Part shown: positions 1 to 5,107 of the stretch, one piece after another
Numbering within the stretch: the stretch's first letter is position 1
How the letters are laid out: every line of letters begins with the position of its first letter
Made by a program: the position numbers and the translations under genes
Assembly (NCBI GenBank): GCA_007123425.1
Contig: SKLC01000026.1
Location: 1 to 8,845, forward strand
Origin: Nitriliruptoraceae bacterium
GTDB taxonomy: Bacteria; Actinomycetota; Nitriliruptoria; Nitriliruptorales; Nitriliruptoraceae
DNA: 8,845 nt
Reading direction: 5' to 3'
The notes under the pieces: generated by a model
What the model saw: the letters and a program-made list of their open reading frames with translations, nothing else
Told to the model about the DNA's origin: nothing
Databases searched by the model: none

Positions 1-219
1 CATGATGGCCCCTACCGCACCGACAACGGCAACGCGATGCTCGACTGCCGCATGCCCGGTGGTCTGGAGGACCCCGCCGTCGCGGATGTGACGATCGCGC
101 TGCTGCCGGGTGTGCCCGAGACCGGCCTGTTCATCGACCTGGCCGAGCAGGCGCTGCTGGGCGCTGACGATGGCACGGTGACGACGCTGCGCGCCGACGA
201 CGGGTCGACAGCGGACTGA
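1..219 (+). CDS. rpiA: Ribose-5-phosphate isomerase A, C-terminal fragment (5' end outside window)
   Basis: The open frame enters from the left edge and ends at TGA 217-219, giving about 72 residues. The fragment contains TDNGN-MLD followed by LLPGVPETGLF and then LLGADDGTV. These match the conserved C-terminal part of RpiA (family pattern: TDNGN.ilD, then ipGVvetGLF, then a vivG..dG strand). RpiA interconverts ribose-5-phosphate and ribulose-5-phosphate in the non-oxidative pentose phosphate pathway, in the cytosol. The catalytic N-terminal residues lie outside the window, so activity cannot be judged. The gene converges on parB and, if the origin is near dnaA, is transcribed against the replication fork. 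The short Asp/Thr-rich tail after the last core strand is normal variation. Another sugar isomerase is unlikely given two matching motifs in order. Confidence 0.85.
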   Translation, partial: HDGPYRTDNGNAMLDCRMPGGLEDPAVADVTIALLPGVPETGLFIDLAEQALLGADDGTVTTLRADDGSTAD

Positions 220-228
220 GGACGACGT

Positions 229-261
229 CGCTCGCGGCTCGGCGAGCGCTGCCCGCAGCGC
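229..261. terminator. Hairpin pair between convergent rpiA and parB, possible bidirectional terminator
   Basis: Two perfect GC-rich inverted repeats lie in the 66-bp gap between the two converging stops. Stem 229-235 pairs with 242-248 (CGCTCGC/GCGAGCG, 6-nt loop). Stem 246-251 pairs with 256-261 (GCGCTG/CAGCGC, 4-nt loop). They share 246-248, so only one can form fully at a time. There is no T-tract on either side, so this would be an atypical terminator. The call rests on position and stem strength. Confidence 0.4.
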
Positions 262-285
262 CGGTCGCGGGCCGTCGGCAGCCTC

Positions 286-1242
286 CTAGGGGGCGGCGTC
301 CGGGTCGGCGCGGGTGAGCTCGTCCAACGCCCGCTCCGGCATCCCGCCGCCGGTCGCGCCCTCGGACTCCAGCCCGCGGGCGATCACCCCCACCAGGCGC
401 TCGAGGTCATCGACCGAGGCGAACTCCACCTGGAGCCGACCCTTGCGCGCGCCCATCGTGATCCGCACCCGCGCTTCGAGCGCGTCCGACAGGTCCTCCT
501 GCAGCTCCACGAGGCCGGGGGCGGTCACCCGCGACGAGCGGGACCCGCGGCGGCGCGCGGGCTCCTCGTCGGCTTCCTCGACCAGGCGCAGGCGCACCAG
601 CTCCTCGGTGGCCCGCACGGACAGCCCCTCGGCGACGATCCGGTCGGCGAGCCGCTCCTGCTCCACGGGCTCGCCGACCGCCAGCAGGGCCCGGGCGTGG
701 CCCGCGCTGAGCACCCCGGCGGCCACGCGACGCTGCACGGGCTGCGGCAGGCCCAGCAGCCGCAGGGCGTTGCTGATGGACGGCCGGGACTTGCCCAGCC
801 GCGAGGCCAGCTCCTCCTGGCTGAACTCGAACTCCTCCAGCAGCTGCTGATAGGCGGCGGCCTCCTCCAACGGGTTGAGCTGCACCCGGTGGATGTTCTC
901 GACCAGCGCCTCCTTGAGGAGGTCACCGTCGTCGGTGTGACGGACCAGGGCGGGCAGCGCCTCGACACCGGCGCGCTTGGCCGCGCGGAGTCGCCGCTCG
1001 CCCGCGATCAGCTCGTAGCGGTCCTCCTCGAGCGGACGGACCACCAGTGGCTGCAACAGCCCCATGTCACGGATCGAGGTCGCCAGCCCCTCGAGCTCGT
1101 CCTCGTCGAAGATCTCGCGAGGCTGCCGCGGATTGGGGACGATCGCATCCACGGGCAGCTCGACGAGGCTCGCCTGCCCGGGCTGCTCGTCGGGGGGGAT
1201 CAGCGCGGCCAGGCCGCGCCCCAGACCTCCACGGCGATTCAC
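286..1242 (-). CDS. parB: Chromosome-partitioning protein ParB (CTPase, parS-binding)
   Basis: ParB binds parS centromere sites, closes as a CTP-dependent clamp, spreads on DNA and activates ParA. The 318-residue protein has the usual length and order. An N-terminal RGGLGRGLAALI segment corresponds to the ParA-contacting tip. The ParB/Srx CTP-binding domain follows (about 25-120), with PNPRQPR at 36-42, GERR at 81-84 and ENIHR at 115-119. A helix-turn-helix parS-binding region lies at about 141-165 (LASRLGKSRPSISNALRLLGLP), then GHARALL at 181-187. A charged linker at 220-240 leads to a C-terminal dimerisation domain at about 243-292. ENIHR replaces the more usual ENIQR; E and N are kept. The start is GTG 1242-1240, overlapping the parA stop as GTGA, with GAGGAGG seven bases upstream. 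It is last in rsmG-parA-parB, and its targets (parS) lie just upstream of rsmG. Confidence 0.97.
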   Translation of the reverse strand: MNRRGGLGRGLAALIPPDEQPGQASLVELPVDAIVPNPRQPREIFDEDELEGLATSIRDMGLLQPLVVRPLEEDRYELIAGERRLRAAKRAGVEALPALVRHTDDGDLLKEALVENIHRVQLNPLEEAAAYQQLLEEFEFSQEELASRLGKSRPSISNALRLLGLPQPVQRRVAAGVLSAGHARALLAVGEPVEQERLADRIVAEGLSVRATEELVRLRLVEEADEEPARRRGSRSSRVTAPGLVELQEDLSDALEARVRITMGARKGRLQVEFASVDDLERLVGVIARGLESEGATGGGMPERALDELTRADPDAAP

Positions 1243-2201
1243 CTGGCGTCCTCCTCGTCGTAGGACCCGCGGGCCCCGGCGTCCGCTGCCGCGGTGTCCT
1301 CGTCCCGCACGGCGTGGGCCGCCGTCGCCGCCTCGGGCCGGGATGATGCAGCCCCACCCAGCAGCCGATCCAGGGCCGAGGTCTCCGCGCTGGCCAGCGC
1401 CAGCCCGAGCCGCTCCCCCATTTCGAGCGCCAGGCGCTCATATGCGCGCGATCCACGACTGGACGGGTCGAACACCGTGATCGGCTGGCCGAAGCTGGGG
1501 GCCTCCGACAGCCGGACCGTGCGGGGGATGATGGTCCCGTAGGCCCGGTCACCGAAGTAGTCACGCACCTCGTCGACGACCTGCTGCGAGAGGTTCGTGC
1601 GGCCGTCGTACATCGTCAGCACGACCCCGCCGAGCTCCAGCGCGCGGTTGAGATTGTCCCCGACGAGGCGCACCGTGCGCATCAGCTGGCCCAGCCCCTC
1701 CAGCGCGTAGTACTCGCACTGGATCGGCACGAGCACCTGGTCGGCGGCGACCAGCGCGTTGATCGTGAGCAATCCCAGCGACGGCGGGCAGTCGATGAAG
1801 ACGACATCGTAGGGAGCCGGAAGATCCTCCAGCGCTCGGCGAAGCCGGAGCTCGCGCGAGAAGGCCGGCACCAGCTCCACCTCCGCACCGGCCAGGTCGA
1901 GCGACGAGGGCAGCACGTCGAGCCGCTCCACGTCGGTGGACCGGATCGCCTCGGCCGCGGGGAGGCCGTCGACGAGCACCTGGTAGGTGCCGTCCTCGCC
2001 CTGATCCACGCGCAGTCCGAGCCCGGTCGTGGCGTTGCCCTGGGGATCCAGATCCACGACCAGGACCCGCGCGCCGAGCGAGGCCAGCGCCGCAGCCACC
2101 GAGACGGTGGTCGTGGTCTTGCCGACCCCACCCTTCTGATTGGCGACGCAGACGACCGTGGAGGTCGTCTGGCCCTGGGTGTGTACGGGCGCGGTCGTCA
2201 T
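1239..2201 (-). CDS. parA: Chromosome-partitioning ATPase ParA (Soj family)
   Basis: ParA is a deviant-Walker ATPase that binds nucleoid DNA as an ATP dimer and is released by ParB, moving the ParB-parS origin complex. In the 320-residue protein the Walker A is KGGVGKTT at 23-30, with signature Lys23 and P-loop Lys28. VVDLDPQGNATTGLG follows at 48-62 and Walker B VVFIDCPPSLG at 133-143. The family blocks TMYDGRTNLSQQVVDEV (about 196-212) and IPRTVRLSEAPSFGQP (about 225-240) are present. A C-terminal tail after about residue 270 is Ala/Asp/Glu-rich and looks disordered. Start ATG 2201 is supported by GAGGAGG eight bases upstream. It lies 73 bp after rsmG and overlaps parB by 4 bp, so parA and parB are probably translationally coupled. 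Chromosomal Soj rather than plasmid ParA or MinD, given the operon and these motifs. Confidence 0.97.
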   Translation of the reverse strand: MTTAPVHTQGQTTSTVVCVANQKGGVGKTTTTVSVAAALASLGARVLVVDLDPQGNATTGLGLRVDQGEDGTYQVLVDGLPAAEAIRSTDVERLDVLPSSLDLAGAEVELVPAFSRELRLRRALEDLPAPYDVVFIDCPPSLGLLTINALVAADQVLVPIQCEYYALEGLGQLMRTVRLVGDNLNRALELGGVVLTMYDGRTNLSQQVVDEVRDYFGDRAYGTIIPRTVRLSEAPSFGQPITVFDPSSRGSRAYERLALEMGERLGLALASAETSALDRLLGGAASSRPEAATAAHAVRDEDTAAADAGARGSYDEEDAR

Positions 2202-2274
2202 CAGCAGCGCCTCCTCGAGGTCGACCCCGACGCGGCGACCCTAGCGGTTCGACGGCGGGACCTCGCCGGCGCGG

Positions 2275-2892
2275 TCATGCAGACCGCCCGATCATCACCA
2301 CGCGCGGCCCGGCGTCGCTGCCCTCGACCTCCGCCTGGTCGTCCGGGGTGGCCAGCACGATGCCGCCGAGCTGGCGCAGTCGCGGCTCGGCCGCCGCGAG
2401 CTCCTCCGACCAGCGCTCGCCCTTGACGGCGTAGAGCACGCCCTCGGGGGCGAGGAACGGCAGGGTGATGTCGAGCAGCTCATGCAAGGGGGCGACCGCG
2501 CGCGCCGTGACGAGATCGAAGGCACCCCTCAGGGGGCCAGCGGCCAGCTCCTCCGCTCGCCCGTGATGGACCTCGACATCGAGCACGAGCGCGGCGGCCG
2601 CCTCCCGCAGGAAGCCCACCTTCTTCGCCGTGGCCTCCAGCAGGTGGACCTCGATGTCGGGCCGTGTGATCGCAATCACCATGCCGGGGAATCCGCCGCC
2701 GGACCCCACGTCCAGCAGGCGGTGCTGGCCGGACGGAAGCAGGTGGGCCAGCGCGACGGCTTCGGGCACATGACGCGTCGACAGCTCCGCACGCGCGCGG
2801 CGAGACACGAGGTTGTGTGGCGACGTGCGGACGAGCTCAGCGAACGTGCTGAGCATGCGATCGCGGTCTGCGGTGGGGTCCTGCGTGGTCAT
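2275..2892 (-). CDS. rsmG: 16S rRNA (guanine-N7) methyltransferase RsmG (GidB)
   Basis: RsmG uses S-adenosylmethionine to methylate N7 of a guanine in the 530 loop of 16S rRNA (G527 in E. coli numbering); in other bacteria its loss gives low-level streptomycin resistance. The 205-residue protein has the class I methyltransferase fold. NLVSRRARAELSTRHVPEAVAL (27-48) matches the family N-terminal block. The SAM-binding loop is LLDVGSGGGFPG (59-70), the acidic end of strand 2 is LLE (84-86), TARAVAPL lies at 129-136, and a YAVKG strand at 154-158. Start ATG 2892-2890 has only a weak upstream ribosome site. An internal Met13 is a possible alternative, and both leave the domain intact. It is the first gene of rsmG-parA-parB; parS sites lie just upstream, so ParB spreading could reach its promoter (inference). 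Confidence 0.95.
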   Translation of the reverse strand: MTTQDPTADRDRMLSTFAELVRTSPHNLVSRRARAELSTRHVPEAVALAHLLPSGQHRLLDVGSGGGFPGMVIAITRPDIEVHLLEATAKKVGFLREAAAALVLDVEVHHGRAEELAAGPLRGAFDLVTARAVAPLHELLDITLPFLAPEGVLYAVKGERWSEELAAAEPRLRQLGGIVLATPDDQAEVEGSDAGPRVVMIGRSA

Positions 2893-2934
2893 GATCGCCG
2901 CAGCCTACTGGGGAGCCTTCCGGGGCCGCGTCGG

Positions 2935-2950
2935 CGTTCCACGTGAAACC
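2935..2950 (+). promoter_or_regulatory. parS: parS centromere site 1
   Basis: The 16-mer CGTTCCACGTGAAACC has the palindromic core CACGTG with matching arms. The known ParB target is TGTTNCACGTGAAACA; this site differs only at the two outermost bases. It lies 43 bp upstream of the rsmG start, so ParB bound here would sit at the rsmG-parA-parB promoter region. Confidence 0.92.
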
Positions 2951-2987
2951 ACGGCCTGGCCGATATCCCCCGACTCCCCGGACACCC

Positions 2988-3003
2988 CGTTCCACGCGAA
3001 CCG
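2988..3003 (+). promoter_or_regulatory. Degenerate parS-like site
   Basis: CGTTCCACGCGAACCG keeps the left half of parS (GTTCCACG) exactly. The right half is altered at the central T (to C) and in the A-run. It is 53 bp from parS site 1 and in the same orientation. It may be a decayed or weak ParB site; the broken CACGTG core makes strong binding doubtful. Confidence 0.4.
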
Positions 3004-3158
3004 GGGGACGCGGAACCCGAGACCTCCGTGCAACCTGGCCCCGTGTGCCCATGGGAGCGTGATCGCGGCTGCTGGGTATCGGGTGGGAGACGAATGGCTG
3101 CCACGTCGGCCCCCCGGGTGGCACGATGGAGGAGGGCGAATGAACGAAGGGGACCGCG

Positions 3159-3401
3159 GTGAAGACGTTCAGGACGTCACTGCACGAGCTCAACAACATG
3201 CACCCGTTGCTGGCGGCTCCCACCATCGGTCTGTTCGCGGTGGGATTGTCGGTGCTCGCGTTGCCGACGCACATCACGCGCCCGGACGCCTGGGGGCTGT
3301 TCGTCACGATCGGGCTCGGAGGCGGCCTCGGGGTGTGGATCCGGTCCCGCGCACGTGCCCACGGAGGTGAACGCGCGGGCCAGCACCATGACGCGAACTG
3401 A
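3159..3401 (+). CDS. Small two-helix membrane protein, function unknown
   Basis: This 80-residue protein is not recognised as a member of any named family. It has a short polar N-terminus (KTFRTSLHELNN) and a likely helix at about 16-35 (LLAAPTIGLFAVGLSVLALP). A short loop follows, then a second helix at about 44-60 (WGLFVTIGLGGGLGVWI). The C-terminal tail is basic and His-rich (RSRARAHGGERAGQHH). The positive-inside rule suggests a cytoplasmic C-terminus. Codon third positions are mostly G or C, as in the neighbouring genes, which supports real coding. The start is GTG with AAGGGG six bases upstream; a stop at 3141-3143 excludes a longer frame. It stands alone between parS sites, divergent from rsmG, and opposite in strand to all nearby genes. 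Possible roles (membrane anchor, partner of the Par system) are speculation. Confidence 0.65.
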   Translation: MKTFRTSLHELNNMHPLLAAPTIGLFAVGLSVLALPTHITRPDAWGLFVTIGLGGGLGVWIRSRARAHGGERAGQHHDAN

Positions 3402-3429
3402 CGCATCTGAGACGTGGGTCGCCCGATGC

Positions 3430-3441
3430 GCCGACGTCGGC
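3430..3441. repeat. 12-bp perfect palindrome GCCGACGTCGGC
   Basis: The palindrome lies 29 bp after the stop of the small membrane-protein gene. It shares its GCCGACGT half-site with the longer inverted repeat at 4011-4028. It could be an operator, or part of a weak terminator together with the CGCATC (3402-3407)/GATGCG (3425-3430) pair before it. No T-tract follows. Confidence 0.4.
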
Positions 3442-3511
3442 AGAGCTGGTGCCATGGCCCCTACCCCCGCCGCGTACACATTCTGGGCATCAGGCGCCAG
3501 GTCCTCCTACC

Positions 3512-3527
3512 CGTTCCACGTGAAACG
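3512..3527 (+). promoter_or_regulatory. parS: parS centromere site 2
   Basis: CGTTCCACGTGAAACG contains the 14-base GTTCCACGTGAAAC core, identical to site 1, and differs from the ParB consensus only at the end bases. It is 64 bp from site 3 (start to start), making a tight pair on which ParB clamps could load together. Confidence 0.93.
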
Positions 3528-3575
3528 GGCAGCGGTCGATCGAACCGACCCACTGCTCGTGCCGCGCCTGCCCTC

Positions 3576-3591
3576 GGTTCCACGTGAAACA
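3576..3591 (+). promoter_or_regulatory. parS: parS centromere site 3
   Basis: GGTTCCACGTGAAACA is the best match in the window. It fits TGTTNCACGTGAAACA everywhere except the first base. Same orientation as the other sites. Confidence 0.94.
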
Positions 3592-3704
3592 CCCGGACAC
3601 AGACGGGAGGCGCGGGACGAGCGCGCTGGCACCGGTAGGGGGGCGTGGGCCCGACGCGCCCACGCACCTCTGCGGCGGTGCCGCGGGAACCAGGATCCCG
3701 GGGC

Positions 3705-3720
3705 CGTTCCACGTGGACCG
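3705..3720 (+). promoter_or_regulatory. Degenerate parS-like site with intact CACGTG core
   Basis: CGTTCCACGTGGACCG keeps the whole left arm and the central CACGTG, and forms a perfect TCCACGTGGA palindrome. The right arm GAAAC is changed to GGACC. It lies 129 bp after site 3. Weak ParB binding is plausible because the left half-site and core are intact. Confidence 0.5.
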
Positions 3721-4010
3721 GATCACGTGCGCGACACGGACCTGCACGCCGCGACCATCCTCCCGAGCATCGCGCCGTACCCCAGCTCTGCCAGCACGTG
3801 CCGCCTCCGGCGCGACACCGCGTCGCACTGCCTGCCAGCGGAGCCGGACTCCCCTCGTCGACCGACCCGTGGGGGCACATCGAACGGGCTATGGTCCGAG
3901 CCGGTCGCGGAGGGCGACCATCGGGGGCAGCGCTGCGGCGGGGGGCCGCTGCGGAGGGCGCGGAAAGCAGCTGCGGCAGGATGCGCAGCACACGTGGCGC
4001 CAGGATGCTG

Positions 4011-4028
4011 GCCGACGTGGACGTCGGC
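4011..4028. repeat. Perfect 8-bp inverted repeat GCCGACGT-GG-ACGTCGGC
   Basis: The 8-bp arms are separated by two bases and share a half-site with the palindrome at 3430-3441. A short GCCAG-GATG-CTGGC hairpin lies immediately to the left (3999-4012). The two-base spacer suits a dimeric DNA-binding protein better than an RNA hairpin. The regulator is unknown. Confidence 0.45.
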
Positions 4029-4200
4029 GCACCGGCGCTGCCTCTGCGGTCATCCCCACCGGGCTGCCGGCAGCACGACAGCGGCTCGGCAGGCCCACGG
4101 TGACACCCTGCACCTCGAGGCCGCGGCCACGCCCGGCCTTCTCCGAGGACGCGCGGGTGGCGCCACGCCGACCCTGACCTCGATTGCGGGCGATCCCCAA

Positions 4201-4216
4201 CATCGCACGAGCGATG
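4201..4216. repeat. Small hairpin CATCGC-ACGA-GCGATG
   Basis: A perfect 6-bp stem with a 4-nt loop. No T-tract follows on the plus strand and no gene ends here. It may be chance in GC-rich sequence. Confidence 0.25.
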
Positions 4217-4322
4217 GGAGACCACGCCGACGCGCCGCCTCCGCCCCGACAGCCGACACGAGGGATCGGGGGTCGTCAAGGTGCCGAGGGTGGTCTCTGG
4301 TGGCTGCCCACCAGCCGGTCCT

Positions 4323-4345
4323 GATCCGGGGGCCATGGCCGGATC
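4323..4345. repeat. Nested inverted repeats around GGCCATGGCC
   Basis: Outer arms GATCCGG (4323-4329) and CCGGATC (4339-4345) flank a 9-base loop. A competing 10-bp perfect palindrome, GGCCATGGCC (4331-4340), overlaps that loop. A related TGATCCG copy follows at about 4353-4359. It lies about 85 bp left of the LexA-type palindrome. Function unknown. Confidence 0.3.
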
Positions 4346-4429
4346 CTCCACCTGATCCGTCATCCCCTCGCGCACCAAGGGTCGGACCACCTGCACCGTG
4401 GTCGGCCCACGGCCCGCGCCCGACCAATA

Positions 4430-4443
4430 CGAACATATGTTCG
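4430..4443. promoter_or_regulatory. LexA-type SOS box (perfect palindrome CGAACATATGTTCG)
   Basis: The 14-base palindrome is perfect and matches the Gram-positive/actinobacterial SOS box (core GAAC-N4-GTTC; the Bacillus consensus CGAACRNRYGTTYG fits exactly). LexA represses DNA-damage genes from such sites. An AT-containing perfect palindrome stands out in very GC-rich surroundings, which argues against chance. No recognised gene lies within several hundred bases on either side, so its target is unknown. An ATG sits inside the box at 4438 (plus) and, by symmetry, on the minus strand, but neither opens a protein-like frame. Confidence 0.65.
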
Positions 4444-5047
4444 CTCCACAGGCCACCGTGGTTCGCGACGCTCGCCCCGCCACCGCGCGCCGGGCCGCCG
4501 ATCGGTTGCCAAGAAGGCGGCGGTCGCCGCTCCCCGACAGCCAGCTGCGCGGCCCCATCCATGACAAAGCCGGTCACAGCAGCCCGATCACCCGCGCGAC
4601 CTGCGAAAACGCGCTGAGATGGTTCGAGACGGGATTTCGAAGATGCCCCTGTGCTCCGGCATTCGGAACTCGACCCGTCACGTCGACCAGAGGGCCGTCT
4701 GCAGGGCGGCGCAGCAACTCGTGGTGTGCGACGCCTCCTTCACGTGGTGCCCGCCGGCCCGGCGCATGAGAAGCGCGCGACAGGGGACGGGCCACCTCCG
4801 ACCGTGGACGGCGCTCGGGATCATCACCACAGTCCCACGATGCGCAACCAGCCCACCCGGTCGATGGGCGAGGGGCCGGGGTGGTCGCGACCGGCGTCGG
4901 ACCGCCGGCTCACTGGAGATCGGCCCGCGCCCTGACGTCCTTCCGCTGACGGGCGGGGGTCGGCTGGCCCGGCGCCTCGCGCGCGAGGAGCGGCGGTGGT
5001 CGGATGCCGCGCTGCGGGTCGTGGGCAGCAGCTCGCCCGACCCTCGC

Positions 5048-5063
5048 GGTTCCACGTGAAACG
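5048..5063 (+). promoter_or_regulatory. parS: parS centromere site 4
   Basis: GGTTCCACGTGAAACG contains the same 14-base core as sites 1-3. It lies about 1.5 kb from site 3 and overlaps by three bases the terminator hairpin that follows jag, so a ParB clamp loaded here would meet transcription ending from the rpmH-jag operon. Confidence 0.93.
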
Positions 5064-5085
5064 CCCGGGCCTGCGGCCCGGGCGT
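5061..5085 (-). terminator. Strong hairpin terminator of the rpmH-jag operon
   Basis: A perfect 11-bp, almost all-GC stem (ACGCCCGGGCC pairing with GGCCCGGGCGT) closes a 3-nt loop. Read on the minus strand it begins 22 bases after the jag stop. It is followed by TTTCAC, so the short T-run lies inside parS site 4. On the plus strand it is followed by CTTGATG, so it is stronger for the leftward operon. Confidence 0.8.
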
Positions 5086-5107
5086 CTTGATGCGGAGCAG
5101 CGGCGGC

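Larger units (their letters stand above)
2893..3158. other. Divergent intergenic region between rsmG and the small membrane-protein gene
   Basis: These 266 bp separate rsmG (leftward) from the gene at 3159 (rightward). They hold one strong and one degenerate parS. A 6-bp inverted repeat, TGCCAC (3099-3104)/GTGGCA (3118-3123), lies just before a strong purine-rich Shine-Dalgarno at 3128-3136. Promoters for both directions must lie here or inside the parS sites, but I could not identify a convincing -35/-10 pair on either strand. Confidence 0.5.
3402..5047. other. Gene-poor centromere-like spacer of about 1.65 kb
   Basis: I see no credible protein gene here. Several long open frames exist on both strands, but they overlap each other, are rich in Arg, Pro, His, Gly and Ser, lack domains and usable ribosome sites, and run across parS sites. 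They look like stop-poor high-GC sequence. The spacer holds two strong parS sites and one degenerate one near its left end, with a fourth strong site just past its right edge. It also holds a perfect LexA-type palindrome at 4430-4443 and inverted repeats at 3430-3441, 4011-4028, 4201-4216 and 4323-4345. In many actinobacteria jag and rsmG lie close together, so a spacer this long looks unusual. It may be a centromere platform, hold an RNA gene, or be the remains of lost genes. Confidence 0.55.

Noticed and set aside
3461..4567. 368-codon minus-strand open frame
   Set aside because: Overlaps the rejected plus-strand frame, is low-complexity (Arg/Gly/Pro/Ser) and covers parS sites and palindromes. 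No recognisable motif.
4050..4577. Minus-strand frame running through the SOS box
   Set aside because: Gly/Arg/Pro-rich with no domain. Its ATG near the LexA box comes from the palindrome itself, and codon-position bias does not resemble the real genes.
3355..4617. 420-codon plus-strand open frame across the spacer
   Set aside because: Composition is rich in Arg, Pro, Ser, Thr and Gly with no domain, no hydrophobic core and no ribosome site. It starts inside the membrane-protein gene and runs through three parS sites. Stop-poor GC-rich DNA explains it.
4736..4751. CACGTG-centred site TCCTTCACGTGGTGCC considered as parS
   Set aside because: Only the core and a few arm bases match; both arms lack the GTT/AAC ends. 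Other CACGTG cores near 3352, 3722, 3792 and 7624 were dismissed for the same reason.
4438..4769. Plus-strand frame opening at an ATG inside the SOS box
   Set aside because: A leaderless start here is possible in actinobacteria, and the first ~40 codons have some third-position GC bias. The product is Arg/Pro-rich without motifs, so support is insufficient.
4619..5059. Plus-strand 146-codon frame ending in parS site 4
   Set aside because: Only the last ~40 residues look protein-like. There is no ribosome site at the start, and the frame includes the degenerate CACGTG near 4741. It is kept only as a weak possibility of a gene remnant.
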